In this document: positions 15,059-23,041 of the stretch, one piece after another
Numbering within the stretch: position 1 is the stretch's first letter
How the letters are laid out: every line of letters starts with the position of its first letter
Source: a virus
Direction: 5' to 3' (one strand)
Length of the DNA stretch: 32,018 nucleotides
IMG/VR virus record: IMGVR_UViG_3300023178_000172
Span: 1 to 32,018 of that record
Notes under the pieces: model-generated
The model's input: only the letters and a program-made list of their open reading frames with translations
What the model was told of the DNA's origin: nothing
Database searches by the model: none
Position numbers and translations under genes: made by a program

Positions 15059-16051
15059 TTATGATTGGCGGTTACGGATCATCGCAAGGATGTCTTCTGC
15101 CCGCTTACTTTCACCAGCAGGTGCTTCTGCAGGTGCTGCCACAGTTTCAGTTTGTGGAGCAGGAGCAGGAGTCTCTGCTACTGGTGCAGGAGTTGGTGCC
15201 GGAGCAGGTGTTTCTGTTGGTGTGACTGCCGCAGACGTATCTGTTTTTGAGGAGCCAGCAGGAGCATCAACGCCGTATGGACGATAGTATTGACCCCAAC
15301 GTTCTACGTCGTAAGGTTGTCCATCTACACTTGCTTCGAACATCTCTTTAATGCACTGCAATTCTACTTCAGTAGGTTTTTTAGGAAGGAAGTCACTAAG
15401 TGTATTAAGACCATGTGTCTCAATAGCCGCCATTTGCGACTCAGTTAGTGCAGTTTCCTTACGAGCCCACTTTGATGTGCTGTAATCTGCGTACTGACCC
15501 TTAGTAGTCTTTGTGATACGGAAATCCAATCCATTGGTATAATCAGTTGGAAGTTCCTGGATATCCGGATCCATAAGTGCATCTTTAATCAAGTTAAAGA
15601 TACTTGGTGAGATAACAAATCTGCGAATTGGATTCTCAGGTGTGTTATCTTCTGCCATTGGGTTTTCATTAATAAAGCCTTGGAAGATGTAACTACGCTT
15701 CTTCCAGTACTTGCGACCCATTTCTTCTAGACTTGAATCTTTGAACCATCCACGCACTTCTGTGAGGATTGGACAGGTTTCATTCCACATCTCAACACAT
15801 GGGACTTGAACCACTACTGGCTTGCTATTCATATCGCCCTTAACACCGTTAAAGGGTAAACGAATCATTAGCCTTTCAGCCCAAAAGAATGTGTTGTTAG
15901 GATCGCCATCAGGTAGGAACCGCACTGCTGCAGTACTGCCTTCTGGGATATTCCAATGTGGGAAAATTGCGTTGTCGCCGCCGCCTGTACGCTCACCGCG
16001 TGTTTCTTGAGACTTTAGTTTTGCTCTAATTTCTGCCAAAGATGTTGCCAT
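15059..16051 (-). CDS. 32: gp32-type single-stranded DNA-binding protein
   Basis: The 330-aa protein matches marine T4-type gp32. It has the basic N-terminal LAEIRAKLKS segment for cooperativity, then the OB-fold core (AVRFLPDGDPNNTFFWAERLMIRLPF) and a Cys pair C85/C93. T4 gp32 holds zinc with one His and three Cys; only two Cys are in place here, so the zinc site looks incomplete. The C-terminus from about residue 255 is Pro/Ala/Thr-rich with scattered Glu and ends in AEDILAMIRNRQS, unlike the strongly acidic T4 tail. It has a strong AGGAG site and heads the recombination operon. Confidence 0.9.
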   Translation of the reverse strand: MATSLAEIRAKLKSQETRGERTGGGDNAIFPHWNIPEGSTAAVRFLPDGDPNNTFFWAERLMIRLPFNGVKGDMNSKPVVVQVPCVEMWNETCPILTEVRGWFKDSSLEEMGRKYWKKRSYIFQGFINENPMAEDNTPENPIRRFVISPSIFNLIKDALMDPDIQELPTDYTNGLDFRITKTTKGQYADYSTSKWARKETALTESQMAAIETHGLNTLSDFLPKKPTEVELQCIKEMFEASVDGQPYDVERWGQYYRPYGVDAPAGSSKTDTSAAVTPTETPAPAPTPAPVAETPAPAPQTETVAAPAEAPAGESKRAEDILAMIRNRQS

Positions 16052-16104
16052 AATATTTTCTCCTATATGTGCCTATTTTTTTAGCCTTGTATGTGCCTAT
16101 TCAC

Positions 16105-16146
16105 ATACTGTAGATACAGTATATGCATTTTTATTTATCAAGTCAA
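16105..16146 (-). promoter_or_regulatory. gp32 promoter with operator-like inverted repeat
   Basis: Reading the minus strand, TTGACT (16146-16141), a 17-bp spacer and TATACT (16123-16118) form a near-consensus sigma70 promoter. An inverted repeat ATACTGT-AGAT-ACAGTAT (16105-16122) covers the -10 and the expected start. A late-type box GATAAATA (16139-16132) lies inside the spacer, so early/middle and late promoters may overlap. Confidence 0.6.
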
Positions 16147-16170
16147 TAACTTTTTTGTGATTTTTTTGAC

Positions 16171-16197
16171 ATAAAAAAACAGGGCCTGAGCCCTGTT
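16171..16197 (-). terminator. intrinsic terminator after the 728-aa gene
   Basis: The stem AACAGGGC / GCCCTGTT (16178-16185, 16190-16197) has a 4-nt loop. On the minus strand it is followed by a run of T (A-run 16173-16179 on plus). It lies 20 bp past the stop of the 728-aa gene and insulates the gp32 promoter. Confidence 0.85.
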
Positions 16198-16216
16198 TAG
16201 TTAGTAGTGTGTTGGT

Positions 16217-18403
16217 TTACTTTTCTAAGTCTTGTAGTTTGCGTAACTGTCTTGCAACAATACTTCTTGGTGTGATTTGGTATCCCTCTTCGCCTTCATG
16301 TATGCCGTGGTTGCTCTTAAATTTTGACCCTACGCCTGCCATTGCCTTCATTTTCGCAATGCTTTCCGCCACTTCGTCTGCCTCTGGTAATTCTTCTGTT
16401 GTCTCTTCTACACTTTCCTGCATATCCCTACGGATGCTATCAATATCACTATCACTTACCATTGGATGCATCTTTTTAATTTCTTCATTACTTGCACCGT
16501 CACTAATCATATCTTCAATGTGCATTGCAAGGTCTCTCATTTTGCCTTCGTTCTGTACAGCGATATCTGAATCACCGTCACCGTCAATGTCAACCATCAT
16601 CCAGTTATCACCTTTTGGATCCATGCTATCACAAGGACAATCTGTTGTAGGTTGTCCTAGCATATCACCACAGTGCTTGCATTTAAGTGTCATCATGCCT
16701 TCTGTTACTTCAACATCTTCACGCTTGTTACCAAATGTTCTTGGAATAGTCATTTCGCTGTCATTGCCATCAGACTTAATTTTGTCTAGTGCCATTTTAA
16801 TTGTTTCACTGTACTTTGGATTTTCCCAATCAGTGTGATCCATCATCCAACCAATAATAATTGGTCTAGCATCACCTTCTGGATCTTTGTCACCTGCAAC
16901 ACCCAGGTCATCCCATAATTCATCATCGCCTATTAGTCCACCTAGTGCATTAATAGCATCTTCACCGCCATCGCCTAGTGCAACAGGATTAGCCATCATT
17001 CCAGCAATTTTCATTGCATCTGCTTCTGTTTCAGGTAGTGCCCATGTGCCTTCTGAAATCATGTCCATACGCTGTGCATATGACTCAAATGTTATGCCTT
17101 CAGTTTTATCTTTGCCGTATAAATCTTTCTTAGCCTTGGGTGCCTTCTTTGCTATCTTACCCTGTAAATACTTCTTTGCAATTTTGAAAGCCATTACCTG
17201 CTGTGCTGAATCGTCAAGTTCAATGTCACTAAGTGCATTTGCTGCAGCATCATTTGTCATATTGTTTGACAAGTATTTCATAATAGCAACTAGAATACTG
17301 CGATTCTTTCTGCCTGCATCCATATCACTGTTCTTCATAAATTGCATATAGTTGTCAAGTTCAGCAATATCTGCTGGATTATCATATACTTCAATAGGTT
17401 CATCGCTGTTAGCAAAATCAATTAGGTCTTGCATATTTGCTTCCTGAACTTTTGCACGTTCTTTCATTGCTCGTCTCACACTAGGTAAACTATCTGTGAG
17501 GCGTTCGTCGTAAACTTCACGAGTTAGTTTTGTTTTAAGATCTTCTAAGTCACCTTCTTCTTCAACTTCTTGTGGACTCCAGTTTTCAAAATATTCTGCA
17601 TACCCGTTTGCAGACGCCAGTGTCTTTAGGGTATCCTTTAGTCCATAGTAGCGATCAGTTGCCGCTTCAATAATTTCATTCTGTTCATCTGTAGCATAAT
17701 CTTCACGTTTAATTGCACGGACAAATGTCTTAAGATTCTGCATTTCTGTCATAATCTCTACAATGTGCTTGCCACGATCATCACGAGTGTGCCCTTCGTT
17801 GCTAACATGGCGTGCCATTGCTCGCGCTCCTGGCAGGTAGTTGTTAGCAAATTTAAAGCGTTCGCCTTCTGCATTCTCAATGTAGATAGCACTGATATTG
17901 CGACTTCTCGCACCCATCTTTGTTTCGTCTACTGTCTTACTATGTTGAATAATAAGTTTTGCTGTGCCTGTTTCTAAGAAACTTTTTTGGCTTGTTCCGT
18001 GTAGTTTGTTTTCCATCACTTCGTCCTGGCTACGTTGTGTTAAAAACTGATAATCTTTTTTGTCCAGTCTTTCTTTTGTTACATTATGAGTTTCATAGTT
18101 TAACATATTTCTAGCACTAAATTTACTCAGTTCTTTTAAAAATCCATACCAAGCATCTGCAGTACTGCTATCTGCATCCTCTACCATACTATTAGGAAAG
18201 TATACTTGTAGAATACCTTCTTCGTTAAGGCTTATTGTTACTGCACCAACTGGTAAACTTTTGTGTTTGAATTGAAATTCAAAAAACTTTGCTTGACTAG
18301 GATCTGTTGTAATAGCGCCATTTTGGTCCCCCAACCTAAGTGTGCTAACACGACTACGGATCTTGTCAAAAAGTTCTTGTGATATGTTTTCTACTGATCT
18401 CAT
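16217..18403 (-). CDS. large unknown protein of marine T4-type phages (728 aa)
   Basis: I recognise the style of this protein from marine T4-type phages but no function. The N-terminal 250 residues include ARNMLNYETHNVTKERLDKKDY and GARSRNISAIYIENAEGERFKF, a mixed alpha/beta region. The middle is helical and charged. The C-terminal part has a zinc-ribbon-like cluster (C575, C578, C589, C591) followed at once by an Asp-rich loop DIDGDGDSD (605-613) that looks like a calcium or magnesium site. No signal peptide or membrane segment is seen. The gene stands alone between gp17 and gp32 with its own late box and terminator. A box 5 nt before the ATG and no Shine-Dalgarno suggest a leaderless mRNA. 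Confidence 0.75.
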   Translation of the reverse strand: MRSVENISQELFDKIRSRVSTLRLGDQNGAITTDPSQAKFFEFQFKHKSLPVGAVTISLNEEGILQVYFPNSMVEDADSSTADAWYGFLKELSKFSARNMLNYETHNVTKERLDKKDYQFLTQRSQDEVMENKLHGTSQKSFLETGTAKLIIQHSKTVDETKMGARSRNISAIYIENAEGERFKFANNYLPGARAMARHVSNEGHTRDDRGKHIVEIMTEMQNLKTFVRAIKREDYATDEQNEIIEAATDRYYGLKDTLKTLASANGYAEYFENWSPQEVEEEGDLEDLKTKLTREVYDERLTDSLPSVRRAMKERAKVQEANMQDLIDFANSDEPIEVYDNPADIAELDNYMQFMKNSDMDAGRKNRSILVAIMKYLSNNMTNDAAANALSDIELDDSAQQVMAFKIAKKYLQGKIAKKAPKAKKDLYGKDKTEGITFESYAQRMDMISEGTWALPETEADAMKIAGMMANPVALGDGGEDAINALGGLIGDDELWDDLGVAGDKDPEGDARPIIIGWMMDHTDWENPKYSETIKMALDKIKSDGNDSEMTIPRTFGNKREDVEVTEGMMTLKCKHCGDMLGQPTTDCPCDSMDPKGDNWMMVDIDGDGDSDIAVQNEGKMRDLAMHIEDMISDGASNEEIKKMHPMVSDSDIDSIRRDMQESVEETTEELPEADEVAESIAKMKAMAGVGSKFKSNHGIHEGEEGYQITPRSIVARQLRKLQDLEK

Positions 18404-18416
18404 GTATGTATTTATG
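18404..18416 (-). promoter_or_regulatory. T4 late-type promoter, leaderless spacing
   Basis: CATAAATA (18416-18409) is followed by CATAC and the ATG of the 728-aa gene. The spacing of 5 nt places the predicted start site on the start codon. Confidence 0.5.
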
Positions 18417-18443
18417 CCTACACCATAATGAATGGTTCAAAGG

Positions 18444-20009
18444 TTAAATCATCACAAAAGGCATCGGTTCTATGTCAAAGTCGTCTCCGTCACGAATATG
18501 ACTGTCTAGTTCAGGGTTATAACTTTTCAGTGTTTGAGCCATGCGCATTACTAGTAGTGTTGCCATTACTAGATCATCTGTATCGCCTACTTTTGCACTA
18601 TAACTATTGCCACTAGCAATAAAACTTTTCATTTCACTAATAAGCATTTTACTGTTGATTTTTACTTTGTCTGTTTCTACTAGTGTTTTGAACTTAGCAC
18701 ATACAGCAAGTTTACTGCGGTGTGTTGTGTTAAAGCCTCGTCTATACACTCTTGCATTGCCGTGACTTTTTGGCTCACTTAGGAAAATACCAGGTATGTT
18801 TTCTTCGCCTATTTCTGCTACACTCTGCAGTGCTGCTTCACCAATTGTGTTATTTTCTATACTGTAATACACACTATTATTGTCGCCACATTCTTCTGCA
18901 AGATACTTGTTAATATCAATCAATATGCGAATTTGTTGAGGTATAGGAGTTTTGTTATGACTCCATTCGCCTACTTGTATCATGCTTGGTACTTCAAAAA
19001 TTTCAATAGCAGCAGGATCGCCGCCTGTGCCTAAACTAGGATCTAATCCTACTAGATATGTTTTACCCTTCTCGGGCTGTTTATACCAACGTACTTTGCC
19101 GTGTCTAAAAAGTGGATCTGTGCCATACATATTTGTAAGGTGCATGCTATCAACTAGTGTTTCGTCGTAGATAATAAATTCGCAATCATGCTCTCGTCTA
19201 AAACGTTCTTCACCAATGCGTCCTAGTTCTTCTTGTTTCCAAGTATCATCTCTGTCTGGATGCTCCCACCAATAACTGCGGTATGCTTTGAAACCATTAA
19301 CACCAATATCTGTTTCAGCACCATCTTCATCAAATGTTTTGTTGGCATCACGCCAAATAGTAGCAAACTGGTCTTCGTCACTGTTAGGTGTGCTTGTAAT
19401 AATAGCCTTACCACCTGTTGCTAGTGTTGGAGAAATACTGGTCCAAAACTCACGGGCAATACTAGGACGCACAAACGCAAACTCATCACAGTATAGTAGT
19501 GTAATACTCATACCTCGTCCAGTGTTGTCTGTCGTTGCTTGTGCTACAATACGGCTACCATTGTCAAAGTCTATACTGCCTTTATTGTAACTTGTAACAC
19601 CTGCACGAATGTGGTCAGGACATAGTTCATATGCATATCTTACACGTTGCATAATCTCCTGCGCACCTGCATATTTGTGTGCGGCAATAAGGATAATACT
19701 GTCAGGCACAAACATGGCATACCATAGCAAGTAGCCTGCGGCTGTTGTTGATTTGCCTGTTTGTCTAGGCAACATATTAATGTTAAAGCGATAGTTGTGA
19801 TAAGTGTCTAGTAATTTGTCTTGATATTCAAATGCTTTATAGGTCATACGTCCACGAGTAGGATGCTGTATGTTGAAATAATTGTTCATAAAGTATTTGA
19901 CACCATTAACAGGGTCTGCACACTTGGCAAACTCTGTGAGTTGTTCGCGAGTAAATGTTTCTCTTTTGTATGCTTTCTTAATCAGCACACCATCAAGTGA
20001 CTTAGCCAT
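18444..20009 (-). CDS. 17: terminase large subunit gp17
   Basis: The 521-aa packaging motor has an N-terminal ATPase with Walker A PRQTGKST (81-88), Walker B LLYCDE (171-176) and a coupling motif ITSTPNS. The C-terminal RNase H-like nuclease has D323 (GLDPSLGTGG), E385 (YYSIENN) and a D478/D479 pair near the end (TDDLVMAT). It cuts concatemeric DNA and drives it into the prohead. I choose ATG 20009 (MAKSLDG), which overlaps the upstream stop as TAATG; a start 16 codons earlier lies fully inside the upstream gene. T4 gp17 is 610 aa, so this is a shorter version. Confidence 0.96.
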   Translation of the reverse strand: MAKSLDGVLIKKAYKRETFTREQLTEFAKCADPVNGVKYFMNNYFNIQHPTRGRMTYKAFEYQDKLLDTYHNYRFNINMLPRQTGKSTTAAGYLLWYAMFVPDSIILIAAHKYAGAQEIMQRVRYAYELCPDHIRAGVTSYNKGSIDFDNGSRIVAQATTDNTGRGMSITLLYCDEFAFVRPSIAREFWTSISPTLATGGKAIITSTPNSDEDQFATIWRDANKTFDEDGAETDIGVNGFKAYRSYWWEHPDRDDTWKQEELGRIGEERFRREHDCEFIIYDETLVDSMHLTNMYGTDPLFRHGKVRWYKQPEKGKTYLVGLDPSLGTGGDPAAIEIFEVPSMIQVGEWSHNKTPIPQQIRILIDINKYLAEECGDNNSVYYSIENNTIGEAALQSVAEIGEENIPGIFLSEPKSHGNARVYRRGFNTTHRSKLAVCAKFKTLVETDKVKINSKMLISEMKSFIASGNSYSAKVGDTDDLVMATLLVMRMAQTLKSYNPELDSHIRDGDDFDIEPMPFVMI

Positions 20010-20260
20010 TAAACTTCGTATACGCCTTTTAAATCTATATACTCTGTACCACCCCAATAGTTTGTGTGATACAAATATGCTTCCTGTATGACAGCGTCTA
20101 TATGTTTATGCCAGTAACGAATAAACTTGACACTACGAGGAAAATCAGGTATATTATCATGTGTTTGCCAGATAAATTCTTGTATCAGATGTACATGATC
20201 TGGCATATGGTAATAAACTTGGATAGAGACTAGTTTGTCTCTGTCAAATCGTTTAATCAT
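20009..20260 (-). CDS. Usg-like small protein
   Basis: The 83-aa product looks like the Usg family (short proteins annotated upstream of trpF-type genes in alphaproteobacteria). Diagnostic blocks in order are YYHMPDH (16-22), LIQEFIWQ (25-32), D..PDFPR (35-42) and FIRYWHKHIDA (46-56). The biochemical role of Usg is not known to me. Here it is directly upstream of gp17 and overlaps its start by 1 bp, the place where a small terminase or packaging helper might be expected, although a better gp16 candidate lies at 23570-24082. A leaderless late promoter precedes it. Confidence 0.6.
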   Translation of the reverse strand: MIKRFDRDKLVSIQVYYHMPDHVHLIQEFIWQTHDNIPDFPRSVKFIRYWHKHIDAVIQEAYLYHTNYWGGTEYIDLKGVYEV

Positions 20261-20273
20261 ATTAATATTTATA
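20261..20273 (-). promoter_or_regulatory. consensus T4 late promoter, leaderless spacing
   Basis: A perfect TATAAATA (20273-20266) is followed by TTAAT and the ATG of the Usg-like gene. No Shine-Dalgarno is present. It should drive usg-like and gp17. Confidence 0.6.
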
Positions 20274-20279
20274 TGAGCA

Positions 20280-20287
20280 AATAAATA
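20280..20287 (+). promoter_or_regulatory. late-type box for the HNH gene
   Basis: AATAAATA on the plus strand lies 8 nt before the HNH ATG at 20296, within the 35-bp gap to the divergent Usg-like gene. The predicted leader is only about 3 nt and no Shine-Dalgarno is seen. Confidence 0.4.
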
Positions 20288-20295
20288 GTTTTACA

Positions 20296-20835
20296 ATGAG
20301 TGATACACTACTTTTAAATGCATGCGGTAATCCTATCAGCAGTTTTCCTGTAAGTACAATTAGTTGGCAACGTGCGGTCAAATTATACTTCTTAGATAAA
20401 GTCGACATCTTAGAATCATATGAAGATTGGGACATTAATAGTCCTAGTTTTAGCATGCCAGTACCTGCCACTGTAATTACTAAAGACTACTACAGACCCA
20501 AGCACCATGTATGTTTCAATAGATACAATTTAGCATTGCGTGACGAATTTAGATGTCAGTACTGTGAAGAACAACACAAGTATGACAATTTAACTATTGA
20601 CCATGTATTACCACGTAGTGCAGGAGGTAAAACACACTGGACTAACTGTGTGATTGCTTGTAAGCATTGTAATGTTGCTAAAGGCAGCAAGTTACTCTCC
20701 CCGCGGCGGAAACCCGAGGCACCTGACTACTATCGCATGGCGGCTCTTAGGAGCCGTTTTCCATTTCAGGTAAGACATGTTAGTTGGTTAAACTATCTAC
20801 CAAACGGTCAACTAAAAAAATCTGCTCTTGTATAG
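20296..20835 (+). CDS. HNH endonuclease
   Basis: The 179-aa protein has a structural zinc pair C87/C90 (CQYC) and C122/C125 (CKHC) framing an HNH core: D102-H103 in LTIDHVLPRSAGG, N117 in HWTNC, and the closing CNVAKG. The N-terminal 80 residues (FPVSTISWQRAVKLY ... VPATVI) match the extra domain of chromosomal-type HNH nucleases rather than a compact homing enzyme. HNH nucleases beside terminases can act in packaging, or the gene may be mobile. It is on the strand opposite to its surroundings and its 3' end overlaps the convergent gene at 20780 by 56 bp. Confidence 0.88.
   Translation: MSDTLLLNACGNPISSFPVSTISWQRAVKLYFLDKVDILESYEDWDINSPSFSMPVPATVITKDYYRPKHHVCFNRYNLALRDEFRCQYCEEQHKYDNLTIDHVLPRSAGGKTHWTNCVIACKHCNVAKGSKLLSPRRKPEAPDYYRMAALRSRFPFQVRHVSWLNYLPNGQLKKSALV
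20741..20760 (+). terminator. hairpin plus T-run inside the HNH coding region
   Basis: CGGCTC-TTAG-GAGCCG followed by TTTT has the form of an intrinsic terminator on the plus strand, but lies about 75 bp before the HNH stop. The C-terminus it would remove (PFQVRHVSWLNYL) looks family-like. It may attenuate the gene or be chance. Confidence 0.35.
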
Positions 20836-21823
20836 CCTGTTGTCTTAATTCACACATGTTTATCAAATTATTAGCAAGTCTTCTTGGATCTATATCAAAT
20901 TGTACAGACTCAAAATGCTTAATCTTTTCATTTGTTTGCAATTTATCTAAATCCATATTAACCACATCTTCAAAAACATCAAATCCAAGTTGTTTAAGCA
21001 GTGCAGTTGTTTCGTTACCCAAGTTTACAAAAGGATGTTGTGCTAGTATAGGTTTAAAACTTTTTTCAGTTAGAAACTGTGTTTTAGCCCAGTATGTTTC
21101 TAGTACTACACTATAGTCTGTGCAATCATACCATTCAATATTTCCAACTGTATAAAAGTCTGTATTACGTTCCTCGGTTTGTGTAATATCTTGGGGCAAC
21201 TCCAACGGCAAATTATCCCTACACCATTGTTCAAAGTCGAGATTTAAATCTTGTGTAAACTCTGAATCTATAAACCTTTGCTGTTTAAGAATACTATTGA
21301 TGTCTCTCACAGTCCTGCCGTTATCCTCGGTATTGACTTGTCCAAGATAACTGATTAAGTTGTCCATTAAATTATTTTCCCACAGATGTTGTAGGAATTG
21401 TATACGCTCACTTTTATGGTTACGCATCATACACAAAAAACGATTACCTGTAGTAAATTTAGCCGGGCGACTGGGTTGTATTAGATCCAGATGTAATCCA
21501 TACTGATGTTTCCATTCAATTACAGTTTGTTTGGGATGTACACCTGCATACTCTACATCAGATGTTACAAGTATCGCATGCAAATCCATTTCATTCAAGT
21601 GTCTAGTTAGCAAATCTCTTGCCGGATCCCACCAGCAGTATAATACTAGTGTGCCTGAAAAATATTGTTTTAGATGATGCAGATAAGGCATGTCCATTGT
21701 ATCGCAGTACCACACGTTGGGCACTGGACCTAGTCTATCTAATAACAACTTTAGAAATCTTCCCTGAGGAGTTGGCTTGTTATAGTGCAGATTGTGTTTA
21801 CTTAAACTATATTCTTGGAACAT
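20780..21823 (-). CDS. glycosyltransferase-like protein (GT10/exostosin-like C-terminus)
   Basis: This 347-aa protein ends with TEKSFKPILAQHPFVNLGN followed by LLKQLGFDVFEDVV. The TEK.FKPI..HPF....L...GF.VF pattern is that of fucosyltransferase/exostosin-like donor-binding domains. The N-terminal half (NVWYCDTMDMPYLHHL, LVLYCWWDPARDLL, FLCMMRNHKSERIQFL) would be the acceptor domain. It overlaps the SGNH gene upstream by 17 bp and the convergent HNH gene by 56 bp. The pairing with an SGNH hydrolase suggests a two-step glycan edit. The family call is moderate; the sugar is unknown. Confidence 0.55.
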   Translation of the reverse strand: MFQEYSLSKHNLHYNKPTPQGRFLKLLLDRLGPVPNVWYCDTMDMPYLHHLKQYFSGTLVLYCWWDPARDLLTRHLNEMDLHAILVTSDVEYAGVHPKQTVIEWKHQYGLHLDLIQPSRPAKFTTGNRFLCMMRNHKSERIQFLQHLWENNLMDNLISYLGQVNTEDNGRTVRDINSILKQQRFIDSEFTQDLNLDFEQWCRDNLPLELPQDITQTEERNTDFYTVGNIEWYDCTDYSVVLETYWAKTQFLTEKSFKPILAQHPFVNLGNETTALLKQLGFDVFEDVVNMDLDKLQTNEKIKHFESVQFDIDPRRLANNLINMCELRQQAIQEQIFLVDRLVDSLTN

Positions 21824-22469
21824 TTAATTTCTCTGGACGATAGATATACTGTTGTCTATGAGGACTTGGACTATCGAATATCGTTTGATTTGCCTTGTCT
21901 AACAACTGTTGTACACTGTCTGCGTCTAAATCAAAATAGTGTTGTGCAAAACGTGCATGTTCTTGTGGACTCGGATGATGATCACCCGGCAGTGTTTCTC
22001 TCCAGTAATCATGTTGATTAGTGTAACCTAAAAAATCACCGAAACTTTCTAATCCTTGTATAGGCTCAACGCTGAACATTCTTAGATCACAGCCGTTTGC
22101 ACTACATATTTTACTCACAGCATGTATGTAACTTGTTTGTTCAAGTATGGCTTTGTCTTCGCTGTAGTATTTCATGCGTTCTTTGGGTTGATGCAAATAA
22201 GCATTGCCTAGCAGTGTCCAGCCTTGATCTTGTGTATAATCACTGAGTCTGTGTGTTTGACTCCACATCACAACTACTAGATCTTCGCTGGTTATTGCGT
22301 TTTGCATGTCGCAGTTCACAACACTGTGAAATATAAAATCATTACTGCCGCCTGGCAATGCCCAATTTTGATAGTTTTCTGCAATGCCACCTACATGCAA
22401 ATAGTCTGCCCAAGTGGGCCATTTATAGTTTGTAAAACTACAACCAAATGCATGTAAAGTTTTGTACAT
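21807..22469 (-). CDS. SGNH/GDSL-type hydrolase
   Basis: The 220-aa protein has the block I nucleophile S11 in FGCSFTN, an oxyanion-type Gly/Asn region ALPGGSND (37-44), and a C-terminal catalytic pair D163/H165 in GDHHPSP. This is the SGNH esterase layout, in which the enzyme removes or transfers acyl groups, often on polysaccharides. It lacks a signal peptide, so it acts in the cytoplasm or on the virion. It follows a terminator and precedes a glycosyltransferase-like gene with which it overlaps by 17 bp. Acetyl-sugar esterase is the best guess. Confidence 0.72.
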   Translation of the reverse strand: MYKTLHAFGCSFTNYKWPTWADYLHVGGIAENYQNWALPGGSNDFIFHSVVNCDMQNAITSEDLVVVMWSQTHRLSDYTQDQGWTLLGNAYLHQPKERMKYYSEDKAILEQTSYIHAVSKICSANGCDLRMFSVEPIQGLESFGDFLGYTNQHDYWRETLPGDHHPSPQEHARFAQHYFDLDADSVQQLLDKANQTIFDSPSPHRQQYIYRPEKLNVPRI

Positions 22470-22480
22470 AATTTATCCAT

Positions 22481-22512
22481 AAAAAAAGCGACTATTTGTA
22501 TATAGCCGCTTT
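22481..22512 (-). terminator. intrinsic terminator after the 169-aa gene
   Basis: Two 11-nt arms (22485-22495 and 22502-22512) pair on the minus strand with one G-U wobble around a 6-nt loop, followed by a run of seven T. It lies 20 bp past the stop of the 169-aa gene and ends the structural operon. Confidence 0.85.
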
Positions 22513-22531
22513 GATTATAGTGTAAAATAAA

Positions 22532-23041
22532 TTACTCTTCGTCTGCGATTTCTGCTTCTTCTAAAAAGTCTTTGTAACTTTTGTAAAGTGATTCTTCAAC
22601 ACTAGCAATAGCATCTTCTTCAATTTCAGTTGGCTCTTGATTCATTGGATTATCGCCACCTGCCGCTGCTGCATAAGCCTTCTTAGGACCATTTAGTCCG
22701 CCACTTAGACCAATCAACTGATCTTCTGTGTCACTGTATTCTTCTTCTGGTTCGTTAGCATATTCTTCAACCTGCTTGTAACCATCAAAGCCTGCTAGTT
22801 GCATAATAGCATTAAGTTCTGCTAGAGGAATTTCAACAGTTTCTTCAACTTCTTCTTCAGCAACTTCTTCTGCTTCCTCAACTTCAAGGTTGTCTTCTTC
22901 AGCAAATTCTTCTTCTGCTACAGGCTGTTCAACTTCTTCAACCTGCTCTTCTTCAATCGCAATGTCTTCTTGCTGAACGTCTTGTTCAGCGAGTTCCGCT
23001 GCGATATTGTCTAGTTTACTTCTTAGTTCAGCAATATCCAT
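22532..23041 (-). CDS. very acidic protein, possible head or scaffold component
   Basis: The 169-aa product begins with a short helix (MDIAELRSKLDNIAAELAEQD), continues with about 55 residues dominated by Glu and Val, and ends with GGLNGPKKAYAAAAGGDNPMN and a final helix EESLYKSYKDFLEEA. No named family is recognised. Acidic low-complexity proteins with terminal helices recall prohead core or scaffold proteins, and its position in a morphogenesis operon fits. The start ATG overlaps the stop of the preceding gene (TAATG). Confidence 0.65.
   Translation of the reverse strand: MDIAELRSKLDNIAAELAEQDVQQEDIAIEEEQVEEVEQPVAEEEFAEEDNLEVEEAEEVAEEEVEETVEIPLAELNAIMQLAGFDGYKQVEEYANEPEEEYSDTEDQLIGLSGGLNGPKKAYAAAAGGDNPMNQEPTEIEEDAIASVEESLYKSYKDFLEEAEIADEE

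Noticed and set aside
14896-15287. Plus-strand frames of 109, 89 and 61 aa across the gp32/uvsX junction
   Set aside because: Low-complexity Gly/Ala/Val or Cys-rich strings produced by the reverse complement of the Pro/Ala-rich gp32 tail.
16209-17351. Plus-strand frames of 209 and 154 aa opposite the 728-aa gene
   Set aside because: Ser/Leu/Ile-rich antisense shadows; the minus-strand frame has metal motifs, a late box and a terminator.
20010-20057. Longer gp17 N-terminus beginning 16 codons upstream
   Set aside because: It would lie inside the Usg-like coding region; the ATG at 20009 forms a TAATG junction with that gene.
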